Counted from the first letter of the stretch, positions 1 through 57,575 are shown. The stretch is DNA of 64,000 nt from Chrysomallon squamiferum (GCA_012295275.1 CM022670.1:8106712-8170711), one strand, 5' to 3'. Numbers and translations: made by a program. The notes: generated by a model from the letters alone, not told the origin.

Positions 1-113
1 GAATAGCAATATTATCCAATAAACTTGAATATATTATTAGACTAAAGTGAATAAGAGAAAAAACACTGGATCCTATAATATATTGGATCAGGTCAATACT
101 TATAGTAGAACTT

Positions 114-174
<61 letters not shown>

Positions 175-783
175 ACAAATAAAATGGAAAATGTAAAAAA
201 TAAATTAGATATTTAATTATTGCAAAATAAGATACAAAAAACTCCATCTACTTTAGTGACTACTAAGTTTTAAAATATATTACATTAAGTATAGGGTTTA
301 TGTAACATTTCTTTCACATAACAAGTAAATAGTCAAACAAAGCCTCTGAATCAGTATCATTATTTCCCAATGTGTTTCTGAGTTAACCAAATGTAAAATT
401 AATACATTAAAAGCAAGTTTCGTATGACCTTGACCTTAACTGTAAAGCTGTGTACCTCCTAATGTTTATGAATATTGTGTTATCCTGCTGTTCAAGTAGA
501 GAGAGAATCACTGAAATAATTCATTACATACACTACTACAGTTTTAAAGGGTATAATTATGCTATAGATTTAAAATCCTGAAACGATTAACACAGCTGTC
601 TGTTTTTCAACTAATAATGCACTTAGTGTGCAAAATCTTTTAAATATATATTTTGTATATATTAGTATAGGTATGTTCTTGTGCATGTGTGTGTGTGTGT
701 GTGTTTGAAGAACAATTTGGTCATGATTAAATCCACCAAAATTAATGTTGTAAATGTTATTCATTTTCTAAACTATTTATACA

Positions 784-814
<31 letters not shown>

Positions 815-1660
815 TATTAAGCTTTAACTTATGGTCTCTTATTATAAATGTACATAAATGTATACTGCTGTCACTAGTTCAGGAAAGTATAGAAATAATG
901 AAATTCTGTTTAAATTTACATAGTCATAAATGGGATAAATATTCAATGGATTATTTTGTTTTTTGTTGTTGGGTGGGGGTTTGTGGGGTGTTTTTTTTTG
1001 ACATAGTGAACATTTATATGCACTACTTTATTATTTTATCTACAAGTATCTGTTTTCTATGTTTTATTTATTATTATTATTTTTATTATTTAATACTGTC
1101 ATTAGTTATCACCATTTAAGTGTGTCTAAAAGTATTTTATTATGAAATAAAATATACATTTTGTCTTTTCATATTGATATTTAACTCCCATGAAAATAAA
1201 CAATTTGATACTGGGTATTAATGCACAAACATAACTGATTTTTGTATAGATTAAGTTACACATGATTAGACAACTTTGAAAAAAATCATAATCATTGAAA
1301 TAAATATCACTCCATTAATTTGCAAACTGGCCATTGACTGTATGCATCATTTTATCATTTACTCATAATTATGTGAAGAATTAATTTAATTAATACATTT
1401 TTATTAGAATGTTCTGCTTTCTTGTTTTAATATTTTTTTTTCATTCTTATTCTTAATTATTAATCATGTTATTTTACAAAATTAATTATACATTAAACAG
1501 TTAAATCCTGATTCTCTATCTTAAATTGGACCAAAATGTTAAACATTTACATTAAAACTAACATATGATTTGTGTCATGTCAACTTTCGAGTGACATGTC
1601 CCATGTTTTCTTGATTTTTGTTATTTATTTTTTCTGTAAAGTTATTAACATGTGGTTCTC
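1..1660. other. AT-rich intergenic DNA
   Basis: No supported gene. Contains an (AAAT)n array at about 117-181, a short (GT)n at 687-704 and a poly(A) run at 788-810. Confidence 0.6.
117..181. repeat. (AAAT)n microsatellite
   Basis: About 15 nearly perfect tetranucleotide copies. Confidence 0.95.
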
Positions 1661-1662
1661 AC

Positions 1663-1870
1663 CTTGGTAGGTCGGACATTTCCCCGGCTGTTATTCTGAA
1701 GACGTAGGTATTTCAAGTAAAGCCAGGTTGGGTGTTTAGTGAACACAACAGTTCCACAAGCTGTGCAAAATTCAACGCTCACAGTCAACAGACTGACGAG
1801 ACAAGTTGCCCAGAATTAGGCTACATGTTGAAATCTGGAGGTTGAAACCTTTAGTCCTGTGGAATGTAAT
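1663..1870 (-). other. Possible 5' exon of a divergent minus-strand gene
   Basis: A block with more GC and more CpGs than its surroundings. On the minus strand GGGGAAATGTCCGACCTACC gives an ATG at 1679 encoding MSDLP, followed by AAG|GTGAGAACC, a good donor after 1663; an in-frame TGA lies about 42 nt upstream. This has the shape of a first exon with 5' UTR and a short coding start. The following exons would lie beyond the window start; I see none in 1..1660. Confidence 0.3.
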
Positions 1871-1903
1871 TATTAATATTTTACAACAGAAACAACACTG
1901 ACT

Positions 1904-2113
1904 TTGATGGTAAATCCATCACAATGTCTTCAACACTGGCTGTATAACACAACATGTCAAATAAACAACATGTTTCCTATTACAATCAAAGTTCGCCATT
2001 ACATGGATCCAAATCCAAGTAAGGTCGTATTCGACTGGTACTATTTTCTTGACGTCAACTTTCAATTTGACCCCTTTGAAAAAATCGCTCTAGAAGGAAT
2101 AAAAGAATATTAG
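1904..2113 (+). other. Short open frame of unknown status
   Basis: A 69-codon frame, unusually free of low-complexity bias for this window (it contains KVRHYMDPNPSKVVFDWYYF), ending TAG. I recognise no family, there is no clear acceptor before it, and it overlaps the promoter side of the possible divergent exon. It could be chance, a gene remnant or a small peptide. Confidence 0.15.
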
Positions 2114-2413
2114 AGTGTGTTCAATGCTTTATATATATATATATATATTTAAACAGAACAATACATTTATGAATATAACAGATATAAAAATAAATTTATG
2201 TATCCATGAATTACGCCTCTAAAATTGAAATCAGGAAGAAAATATATATATATATGTTTTTATATATGTGTTTGATTTATATACACAACTGTCGGTGTCA
2301 CGGTGTTCCATCAGACAGCTATTTTACAGACTCAAAGATAGAAAGAAGAAAAATGACAGTGAAAGAAAGAACAAAATATTATAAACATAGCACAGGCTAA
2401 TGTGAAGATGTAC

Positions 2414-2415
<2 letters not shown>

Positions 2416-2462
<47 letters not shown>

Positions 2463-2499
2463 TATAATAATAATAATAATTAATAAATAAATAAATAAA
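2416..2499. repeat. (AAT)n microsatellite with (AAAT) tail
   Basis: Perfect trinucleotide run with one interruption near 2461, ending in AAAT copies. Confidence 0.95.
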
Positions 2500-3550
2500 A
2501 GCAGAGAAACATATATGTGAATGACTCTTTTTGTCTACTAATAAAAAAAAATTGAATAAATGGCTCTCTTAATGTTTTTTTAATAATAAATTAAATGTAT
2601 TTGTATGTTTTATCGAAAACCCCTGAAAGTACATAGCATTTAAATTATTTTTTGTAATCTTAAAAGTTATTAAATTAAATAATATTGATATAAATCTTCT
2701 TCTTTTTCTTTTGTGTTTCCAGCACTGTATTAAAAATACAAACTAAAAAAACCAACCAACAACAAAAAATTGCTTTTTATTTTGTCATTGAATAACAATA
2801 ACAATAATGAAAAACGTTCATAACTACGCAGAGCAATCACCAACAAGCAACAGGAGTTGTTTCCCTTTAAATAATACCAATATAATTTGTACCTAACTAC
2901 GAAATAATATATTTTCGAACATTATCTTAAGCTTATTCATCTACTGATAATATGAAGATAAGACAGATATTTCATTTCTTAATTGAGACAACAATAAACA
3001 ACGACATCAAATAATAATAACGATGCCTTTTATTTTAGTTAAAGCCTTTTATTTTTTAATGAATAATCCTTTAATTATGAAACCCAAATAATAACAACAA
3101 CAACAACAATAATAATGATGATGAAAATGATGGATGATGGTGATGATGATGAGATAATCATGATAACGATGAATAAACCCAAAACAAAACAAAAAACCCA
3201 ACTAAATCAATCAGTGTAATCCATGGTTTAATAAGTAGAAATTTCAAAATGTTGGCCATAATTATTTATGTTACTTGTTCCTTAATAACGTTTATTTATT
3301 TTTTATTTTTTTTTACTTACTTTATTTTTTTTTTATTATTAATGTTGTTTTCATCATCTTGTCCTCATGATTATTGTTTCTTATTTTATGTTTTTTTTTT
3401 TTCCTACAATTCTGAAAATGTTCTGTTTTCAAATGGATACGATGCTTTTATACATTATTTTAATTGTAATTTTTATGTTTTCATTAGCAATCGTAATTCA
3501 TACCACCTCACATTTTCATTTGCCTATCAATATTATTTGTCAATATTGAA
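2500..3550. other. Intergenic low-complexity DNA
   Basis: Scattered short ATA/ACA and GAT repeats (for example 3090-3170). No gene seen. Confidence 0.5.
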
Positions 3551-4080
3551 ATGTTTGACCGCGAGAATTTAGAGCAAATTATATAGTATTTGTTGAGTAG
3601 AAAATCATATTCTTCTTGTATTTACTAATAATATTCATCCGCAACAGCTGACTGCAAGAACGAAATGCGGATTATTTTCTAAATACATCAAGCATATTTC
3701 GAATATTTTGAAGTAGTTACACTTTAGGTGTATGTTTAATTACAAAATTAATAATATCAAACACCTTTTCAAAATATTTTAAAGAACATTCAAAATACAA
3801 AGAACTACTTTTAGCAGTGGAGTAGCAGGATGAAGTCAGGTTTACGTCAAGTAAAATCACGTGATCATATAACGTATCTAAATTTAGACTGATATGAAGA
3901 GAATCTAAACCGAAACTAAACATAACTTCGTAACTGTACTCCCTCTTTGTGTTTTTTGTTTGTTTGTTTGTTAGTTTATTCATGCGAGTACAGTACCGGG
4001 AAGCAGTAGGCAAGTGGCTTCCCACATTCGGGAAAAACAGTGGGGGAAATTTTGGAAAGTCAAGAAGAAACATGTTTAAC
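3550..4080. promoter_or_regulatory. CpG-richer block with CACGTG palindrome
   Basis: Compared with flanking DNA this block has many CpGs (ACCGCGAG, CATCCGC, ATGCGG, TACGTC, CATGCGAG, TACCGGG, TTCGGG). At 3856-3865 lies the 10-bp palindrome ATCACGTGAT, an E-box of the type bound by bHLH-ZIP factors. It may be a distal regulatory element upstream of GLYR1. No coding frame is convincing. Confidence 0.25.
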
Positions 4081-4091
4081 ACTGCCCATCA

Positions 4092-4093
<2 letters not shown>

Positions 4094-4149
<56 letters not shown>

Positions 4150-4150
4150 C
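4094..4150. repeat. (ATT)n microsatellite
   Basis: About 19 perfect copies; translated frames here are artefacts. Confidence 0.95.
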
Positions 4151-4429
4151 ACCATTAATATTATTAATTGCAAATAATATAGATCAAAGAAAGAATATGT
4201 GACTGACAGATTTCTAAATTGGAAACTGCTTTAATACAGAATATATCTAAAGTTCACAATAACATAATCGCATTAAAAAACAACAATCCAAGTACTTTGT
4301 AATAAAATTAAAATAGTTGTCAAGTAAAGTGGTGACGTAATAATGAAATACATAATATTACATTTGTTTGTTTACCATGTTTAAATCAAAAGGTCAACAT
4401 TACAGTGTGCCGTAGTATATGTATGACAC

Positions 4430-4915
4430 TTTTTCAAACGCACAGACACATGCACCATATATACAGATAAACATTCACATACACACACAATACACACAGA
4501 TAAATATAAACATACACAGACACACACCATACTTACAGATAAATATACACATACACACTAACATACACATGCACTTATATACAATATACACAGCACATGT
4601 ATACACCATGCATACAGATAAATACACATATACAAACATACATATGCACATACATACACCATACGTACAAACATACACTTATACAGAAAACTATATATGC
4701 ACATATATACACCATACATACTGATTAACATAGACACACATACAAATAAACACATGAACACATGATACACATGTATATATATACACACCATACCTACAGT
4801 TAAATATACACTTAGACAAAGACATACACATGCACACATACACACCATACATACAGATAAATATACACATACCCACAAACATACAGAAGCACACACACAC
4901 AATACATACTGTGAT
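4430..4915. repeat. Degenerate CA/TA-rich minisatellite
   Basis: The phrase ACCATACATACAGATAAAT and close variants recur at about 4453, 4527, 4606, 4658, 4712, 4789 and 4847, 50-80 bp apart, embedded in CACATA runs. The repeats yield spurious His/Thr/Ile-rich and Cys/Val-rich frames. Confidence 0.75.
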
Positions 4916-5539
4916 AAACATACTCAGAGACAAATAAGCAAAAGCATGCCAGTATGAAAAAAAAAATTGACGAATACAAAGAAAATTAACTGATGTTGAG
5001 GGATGCAAAAAGTTAAAGGGTGATTTAGATATATTACAGAATTCAAATTATGGAAAATGTAGTAGTAGTAATAGAAGGCAGTTTATTTATTTTATAAAAT
5101 AAAATACATTTTTTTAATCAGTGTGACTAAAATTAACACAACCCCTTGATTTTCCTTGATAATAGAACAGTAATGAATTATTTTTTATCATGTTATGCAC
5201 TTGCAATATTCAAGAAAAACTTCCTTCTTCTTCTTCTCCTTTTAATAAAAATAACTGAAAGAGTTTTAAGTTATAAGAAAGAAAAATACTGTCCTTGACA
5301 AAGAAAGGTGAAGTTTTAAAAAACTTGTTCTGTTGATGTTATCACTGGTCAGGGACTTGTCAGATGAATTATGATCAAATATTTAAAAACTGAATAATGA
5401 TGGTGATAATATCTGATATAAATTCATATTGAGATAAGTTATTACACTAAAAATATTCCTTACTTTTGCCGAATTATTCCCCTTTTTTATTTACTATTCA
5501 TTGGAATATAAATCTTTTTATAACTATTTACTTGAAATA

Positions 5540-5737
5540 ATGCTGTTGATGATAATAACTGTCTCCACAAATGTCGACCAACATTCAATCCGCTGTACCT
5601 ACGTAAAACATTCGAATACCTTTATTGGGCCTCCGTGGAATTGGTATTTATTTTTTGCCTCCTTAATGGTGCCTCTGTGTAGAACGCTATACACATTCCC
5701 ACAATACACTGCTGACTTACATGTGAAAATCTACAAA
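5540..5737 (+). promoter_or_regulatory. Probable GLYR1 promoter/5' UTR
   Basis: The block ahead of the ATG is less AT-rich and contains several CpGs. Just upstream of the ATG, 5695-5714 reads ATTCCCACAATACACTGCTG, resembling the TTCCCA-n2-AT-GC core of ZNF143/STAF-type promoter elements. No TATA box is evident at a sensible distance. The transcription start cannot be placed from sequence alone. Confidence 0.35.
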
Positions 5738-50194
<44,457 letters not shown>

Positions 50195-51240
50195 TGATTT
50201 TCACAAAGACATGAACTGTGACAGATGACTGACAGTATGAGTGATGCTGCAGAAAATAGAGCTTTACAGATGTTGTGGAACAAATATTTGAGACTGATTT
50301 TCAAAAAGTGCAAAAAAAAAGAAAACTGTTTTATTTTTTTTATTTTTTATTTTTCATTACTGAGAGAAAGTTTTCTTATTCAGCTGGACAAAGATGTTTT
50401 CTGGCAGCATTTGATTCAATTTTGATTTTTATTAAAAAACAAAAACCAGAACAAAAAGCAAAATATTGAAAGAGTAATGAGAACGTTAATGGAGAAAAGC
50501 ATAGACAAATAAATACCTGGAATTTTTAAAAGAAATGTATATCAAAATATTCTCAGCAATTCTTTCTTTTTATTATTATTATTATTATTTTTTTTTTTTT
50601 AATGTATCATTTGTTCCTTCTTGACAAAAAGAGAAACCTATTTGTTGCCATGACAAGCATGTATCATTTGTTCCTGAATCTGTTTTAAAATCAGATTTTG
50701 ATTCCATTAAAACAAATATTAAAATTTGTCAAGGGGAAGTTAACACTCAGTGATAGTGTTTGGAAGATTAGCTGATATTTTTGTGTATTTAAAGTTTATC
50801 TTTAGTGGTATGAACAGATATCCAAGTACATTTTGTATTCATCTAAATGATTTTTTTGTGTTTGTCACTGGCAACCAGTCTTTGCTGATAATAAAGTATG
50901 ATAATAAAATAAGCTCATGAGCATGTGATGAAGGTAATATTTTTTTTATCTTTTTGTTTATCTTTTCTTTTTTTTTTTTTTCTTTTTTATTTCATGATGT
51001 CATCACATACAGAGAATGGTACAAAATCTGTATAGACTGGGGATGCTGGAAATTTTTAGATTATTTACTCAGTCTATTAGGAATATTTGCATTTCTTTTA
51101 CTCGCTGATCTCTCAATAAAGAGAACATTTTATCCATTCATCTTCATGAGTTAATTATTTTATATTTTTACTTTGTTATTGTAAGAAATCAGTTGTCAGA
51201 AATAAATGATTTTTTGGAAGTATATAATTTATATTTAAAC
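50195..51240 (+). other. GLYR1 3' UTR region with poly(A) signal candidates
   Basis: AT-rich and without coding potential. AATAAA hexamers occur at 50508, 50890, 50903 and 51115. Any of these could end the transcript; the pair at 50890/50903 is followed by a long T-rich stretch (50939-50990). The choice cannot be settled without transcript data. Confidence 0.4.
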
Positions 51241-52434
51241 CATTTATTCCTACAGACACAGGTTTGTTTTAACTAAAGCAATTAACTTAACCATTCAGGA
51301 CAAGTGATAGAATGTTTTTTTTTTATTTTAATGATTTATATGACTTGATCATTTTGTAAAAACATCAGCAGCTTCATTGTACAAAAATAAAATCGATTTA
51401 CTGAATGTGTGGATTATGAAAGTTTCGATTTTCTTTGTATTAAATAAAAATTTACCAGAAATAAAAACATTTCTATTTGGAAATTTCCTTTCATTTATTT
51501 TATTTTTTATTTGTTTTTTATTGTTTTTTATTGATATTTTATTATTATTATCATTATGTGCATTATTGCTGAAATAAATATTATTATTCGTATGTTCAAG
51601 ATGGATAACACATTCGTTGTATGTTATTACTTAGATTATATTGTTTCAACATATGTTGTTACTAGTATCAAAACTAAATAATGGGGACTTTATGTTTTGT
51701 ATTAATGTTATTTACCTTTAATTGGTAGATAAATATTTTTTTTCTTTCTCAAAATATCATTAGACAAAGGAGAATAATATATTCATCATACTCGATTATG
51801 TAATAATTATTATTTCTGCTGTTAGTACTATTACTCCTACTACAATTATTATCTATGTTTTTATTATTATTGTTATGTTATTATTATTATTATCAACTAA
51901 TCAATGGTGTTCTTAAAAAATAATTATGATCCTGTTCTACAACCAAGAGTAACTCTCCTGTTGTCAGAACAAATTTTATTTTTATTATTATTTACCTATA
52001 ATGCAAGAAGAAACAGAATAATTAAGGTTTCATTGATCCTAACCTAATGATGAATCACACCATTTGTAAAATAGATTTTAGCATGTTTTAAACTAGAAAC
52101 ATTACATGCATTGTATATTATTGCTATTTTCTGTATTTTAAATGACATGTTGTTTCCATAGGTCACATTTTGTCAGACGATATAAAGTATTCTGGAAATG
52201 TATGCGATGAAAAACAAAATGAAATTAAAATAATGTAGTAAATGTGTATTGGCAACATGACTTTGAGTTGATTTTTGTTTCATTATTTTTATAATTTCTC
52301 AAATCAGTTTGTGATCTTAAAGAATATGAAAATTGAAATTAATAAAACACTTTGTCTTATTAAGCTTTCGTTAATTTAAAACTTTTAAAAAAATCTTTTA
52401 TTGTTCATTTATTATTTTTATGTCCATGATGACG

Positions 52435-52482
<48 letters not shown>

Positions 52483-53430
52483 TACCAGTTAAAAAGTATT
52501 TCACAGGTCAGATTTACATGAAAAATTATTACCCAACAATGAAATGTTTATTTTATATTTTTTTAAAATATTAGGTTTATGAAATAAGGTTGATCACTTA
52601 TGGTAGAGAACATACATATATAAATTCTGAGTCCAGAGATAACAAAGTTGTGAAGGTAGACAGACAGCTTATTCATTGAATTCTGTGCATTGCATTGAAC
52701 AAGTAACAGAAAATATTTTTCCTGAGTTTGAAAAATGATCAGCTATTGTCGTTCATCAGTATAAGAAATAAAATTTTGAATCTATAGAATACAAGCCAGA
52801 TGGTATACTTTGAATGATACCAGCCCACTAATGTAATTAGAACAACAACAATAATATAAAATAACTAGAAATATATGTAGAATATATATAAATAAATAAA
52901 ATAACAAATAAAAACACAGTCATAAAATCAACTTTTTTTTAAAAATTATTTCGATCAGTTGAAAGGTTCTGTATGAAAGTGAGAACATCAGCTATTAATT
53001 CAAAGTGGAAATGATGAGATTGAAAGATTTTTCCATCACTAATAAAAAGACAAAACTTGATATTTTGATAGACAGAAAATTTGAATCTTGTATTTCCTTG
53101 TCACTTTTTTTTTTTTTCATTAATAATACTTTATTTATTATTTTTTTCTTCTTTTTTTATCCTTTTATTTATTTATTTATTTATTTTTTTATTTGCATAT
53201 TACTTCAGAAAATGTTTTCTCTTGCTGATAACCAACATCCCAGTTTCTATATCAAACATAAATGAAGTTGATATTTTATAATGGAAAAACTTAATATTTC
53301 TGCATCCAATGTTATTAAGAAAAGCAAATATGAATTTGTTAGTATTCATTGACTTTTGAACCCATATCAATTAACATTTACAATTTACTGAATAATTAAT
53401 GTAATTAATACCTTTATAATTTTTTGTTTT
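51241..53430. other. Intergenic AT-rich DNA downstream of GLYR1
   Basis: (ATT)n at 52434-52482; TTTA and poly(T) runs near 53107-53195. No gene recognised. Confidence 0.6.
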
Positions 53431-53439
53431 TATTAACTG

Positions 53440-53700
53440 GTTTGCAATCTGCCAAGATAATTAATACATTTACTGTTTATCAAGGTAATAATATGTTTAT
53501 TGTTTACCAAGATAATAAATATGTTTACAATTTAACAGGATAATTAGGATTACTCAATTTACCAAGATATTTGCATTTTACAAAGTTATTTAACATATTT
53601 ACTCATTTACTCATTTAATGAATATGTTTAAACCTTACCATATTAACACAATTACAACTTACCATATTAAAAAACATGTTTACAAAGTTAATTAACAAAA
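53440..53700. repeat. Degenerate ~30-bp tandem repeat
   Basis: The phrase TTTACCAAGATAATAAATATG and variants (TATCAAGGTAAT, TAACAGGATAAT, TTACCATATTAA) recur about eight times at 27-35 bp spacing. Confidence 0.55.
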
Positions 53701-54289
53701 ACTCACAATGCCAAGGTTTTTGACCTTTAAGCATAAACAAAATAATAAAATCAGGTAATAAAATACACCTTTCAGGTAAAGTTAATTAACAAAAAAGTGT
53801 TAATGTATTATGGTCAAGGATATTTCACTCTGATCAATATTTTCTTTCACATCTTTATTTTTGTCATGTAATCACTGTATTCATAGAATAAAAATTAATT
53901 AGTGCTTGAATAAAAACCACACACACATGCACAAATCTTGATATATATACATACAAAATTTTAATGCTTTATTTGCTAAAAAAAATCGTCATAATTCTGA
54001 TGCATACAGAATTTGAATATTCTAACATTAAAAATAATTCATCATTCTTATAAATTACTTACAAAATACCTACAAAATTTGGAAGTGTGTATGTGTGTGT
54101 GCGTGTGCATGAGTTTGTGTGTGTATGTTTGCATGTGTGTGTGTGTGTGTATATGTAAACAAAAGTGTGTGTACACAAAATACAGGAATTAGCCTTAGAT
54201 ATTAATAATAGTAAATTATTATTTTTCCTAATTATCTTATTCTAAAGTTGAAATTTATAAAAAAAATAATAAATTCCTAAGAAATTCAT

Positions 54290-54531
54290 TTATAATAATA
54301 ATAATAATAATAAATAAAAAAATACAAAAAACAACAAATTTAAAACATCAGTCAACTCTGTATAAAAGCTACAAGTAATAATAAAAATAATAATTTATGT
54401 ATTGTCTCGTTAATCATGTTAACCTATGTAAACATCGATGTTTTTGATGGATATTAAAAAGAAATTTATCTTGTAAACCCACCCAAAAAAATCACCAATA
54501 ACATGAAATTAAATAGATTAATAAATAAAAA

Positions 54532-54574
<43 letters not shown>

Positions 54575-54642
54575 ATAAATAAAATAGTTAATTAAATTAC
54601 ATATAAAATTTAAATAAATAAATTAATTAAAAATATATATAC

Positions 54643-54684
<42 letters not shown>

Positions 54685-54690
54685 CATGTT
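54290..54690. repeat. Cluster of (AAT)n and (AAAT)n microsatellites
   Basis: (AAT)n near 54292-54311 and 54534-54566; (AAAT)n near 54650-54684. Confidence 0.9.
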
Positions 54691-55189
54691 AATTAACTCT
54701 TTTTTTGAGGATAATGAAAAATCTAACACTTAAAACAAAACTGCCATTGTTAATAATAAAATAATTTTTTCTCTGAATGCATTTATTTAAACCATGACGT
54801 TTTTCAAAGAAAACAAAAACTGGACAAACAAAAACAGTGAATATTATTATCACAGAAGACAACAGCCTATAAGACAATATTTTTTACTTACTCCTTCCAT
54901 TACTGTTAATGATAATAATATCACTTATATTAATTCTCTAATGAAATTACTCAGTGTAAACAATTAGTTTTACCTAGAGCTAAATAGTGAAGAGAATAGA
55001 CTAGAGAAAATTCTATTAACAAGCTTAGGATTAAACTTTATCTAAAGGTCGAACGGCAAGGTTTTTCTACAGTACAATATTGATTGGTCTCAATGGAATA
55101 CCTAGACTGGAGTTTTAATTTATCTATTAGTACAAGGTGCAAATGGAATCAGAATAAAAGGTGTATTGAAATCTGCAATGGAAGATATT

Positions 55190-55900
55190 TTCATTCTTAT
55201 TTTGTAAGTAATATGTAGACTTGTATCACATTCTGTGTGAGAAATGTGCAAAATTTGTAGATATCCAATTTTTTTTTTGTAAGTTATATGTAAAACACAT
55301 TTCAAATAGTGTATAAAATGTTGTAGATTTTAAATTTTTGAAGTTAAGTGTAAATTTTGTAGATTATTAAGTCTTTTGTAAGTAATGTTTCAAATTTAGT
55401 AGATATTTTATAAGTAAGACATCCACATTTAGAGATATTTTGTAATGAATGAATTAGAATTTAAGGTATAAATATTTAGACATTTCTGTAAAATATTAAA
55501 TTTTTTGTAGGTAATACACAAAAAAAATGTATATTTCTAGCAAATAAATTATGAATATTTTGTAGATATATTTTAAGTTGATGCATGAAGTTTTTTCAGA
55601 TGATTACAAATTTTGTAGATACTTTGTAAAATATCAAACTGTATTACTTATTTTGCAAAAAAATACATCACAAGTTATTAAATATTTTGTAAATAATATA
55701 TACAAATTAGTTGATATTTTAGTAAAATTATATATAAAAATTAGTAGATTTTCTTCGTGTTGTATAAAATATGAACATACATTTTGTAAATAATACAGAC
55801 ATTACAAAGAACAAATATTTTGTTTGTAATTCAAGAAGTTCTTAAAACTTATAGACATTTGGATTGTAATGTAAATATTATCAAAATTTAGTAAATACTT
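55190..55900. repeat. Degenerate TTTTGTAGATATTTTGTAAGTAA-type tandem repeats
   Basis: Over about 700 bp, TTTGTAGAT and TTTTGTAAGTAATA phrases alternate every 30-50 bp (for example 55198, 55253, 55277, 55356, 55372, 55556, 55610 and 55687). Heavily diverged. Confidence 0.5.
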
Positions 55901-56326
55901 TATTATAAATAAATAAATAGTGTGGATTATAAATGGAAGATTTAAAAATTATTATTGTAAATTTTTAATGTGATGAGACAATATTTATGCACACAACATT
56001 GAACCAGCAAGGTTTTGCTACATACATTTAATTTGGCTTTAAAATTTCACCATCTTTACAAAACACTGTTTTTTGTAGAAATAGTCTGTTATTTTTATGT
56101 ATATGTGAATAATATTTTCTTTAATAATACTTTTGATCACTTATTTTGATCACATTTGAATTTTATGTTGTATGTTTTTGGGGTTTTTTTTTAGTTTTAA
56201 TATAATAATATAAAAATTAATTTTCTTTCTTCATAAAAACAACAAAATGATGAGAGCAAATATTTATTACAAATCAGTTAATCTTTGTCTTGATTTTGTT
56301 TTCATATGTTGTTGTTTTACAATTTT

Positions 56327-56474
56327 ATCATCATCATCATCATCATCATCATCTATTACCACTATTATTTCTCTTTTTATCATCATCATCATCATCATCA
56401 TCATCATTATTAGTATTATTATCATTATCATTATCATATTATTATTATTATTATCATTATGATTATTATTATTG

Positions 56475-56521
<47 letters not shown>
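56327..56521. repeat. (ATC)n/(ATT)n compound microsatellite
   Basis: Two ATC runs followed by a long ATT run. Frames here translate to poly-Ser, poly-Ile, poly-Asn and similar artefacts. Confidence 0.95.
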
Positions 56522-56524
<3 letters not shown>

Positions 56525-56816
56525 AAAATAAGCAGACAAACAAGACAAGAATTAAAATTTAAAATTAGATTTTAATAATAAATTTCTTTGTTAAATTCGA
56601 ACTGTTGCTATGGTTATGTGTGTTAGTTGGTTTGAGTGTTTGCTATGAGACAAGAACTAAAAACTGGGTGTAAAGGTTTGTGAATTTCTGAAAGGCTTTC
56701 CATGCTGTCTGTGTGTTTTAGATAAGGCAGTTCCAGTTTTTAGAACACAGTGTTTGTATAAGGATTTTCTGACTCTTTAACTCTGCTTAATTTATTAAAT
56801 TATTTTTTTATATATA

Positions 56817-57004
56817 TTTTATTTCATTTTATTTCATTTTATTTTATTTTATTATATTTTATTTTATTTTATTTTATTTTATTTTATTAAATTTTATTTT
56901 ATTTTATTAATATTTTATTTCATTTTATTTTATTACTATTTTATTTTATTTTATTTCATTTCATTTTATTACTATTTTATTTTATTTTATTTTATTTCAT
57001 TTTA
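56817..57004. repeat. (ATTTT)n pentanucleotide array
   Basis: About 38 copies with TTTCA and TTATT variants interspersed. Confidence 0.9.
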
Positions 57005-57072
57005 TTAATAATTCATTTTTGACAGTTGAAACAAATGGATAAAAGTAATTCCCTCTTACACTTTCTTACACA

Positions 57073-57074
<2 letters not shown>

Positions 57075-57166
<92 letters not shown>

Positions 57167-57215
57167 CTATCTCATCTCTCTTTTTCTCTGTCTCTGTTAC
57201 TCTCTCTATCTCTCC
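57075..57215. repeat. (CT)n microsatellite
   Basis: Pure CT to 57158, then imperfect. Confidence 0.95.
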
Positions 57216-57506
57216 AGATGTAATTGCTACTGACAGCTCATGAGAACAAAATGGATTTCAAGGACATATCCTGACATCGTGGAGAAATCAATTTAGTGAT
57301 TAAATATCAAGTTTTAACCTTTAAGTCAATCTCTGTCTGTTTCTTTCTCTCTTACCAATGTTTCACTTTACTTCTATCTTTTTGTTAGAGAAATTTCACC
57401 TTCTCTTTTCTAATTATGTTTTCATTGAAACTTTTCATTTCTCTTTCTTTCTGTGTCTCTCTCTCTGTATGTCTCTCACTGTTATTCACTGTATCTCTGT
57501 CTATCA

Positions 57507-57509
<3 letters not shown>

Positions 57510-57572
<63 letters not shown>
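57510..57572. repeat. (CT)n microsatellite, second array
   Basis: About 31 pure copies within a CT-rich flank. Confidence 0.95.
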
Positions 57573-57575
<3 letters not shown>

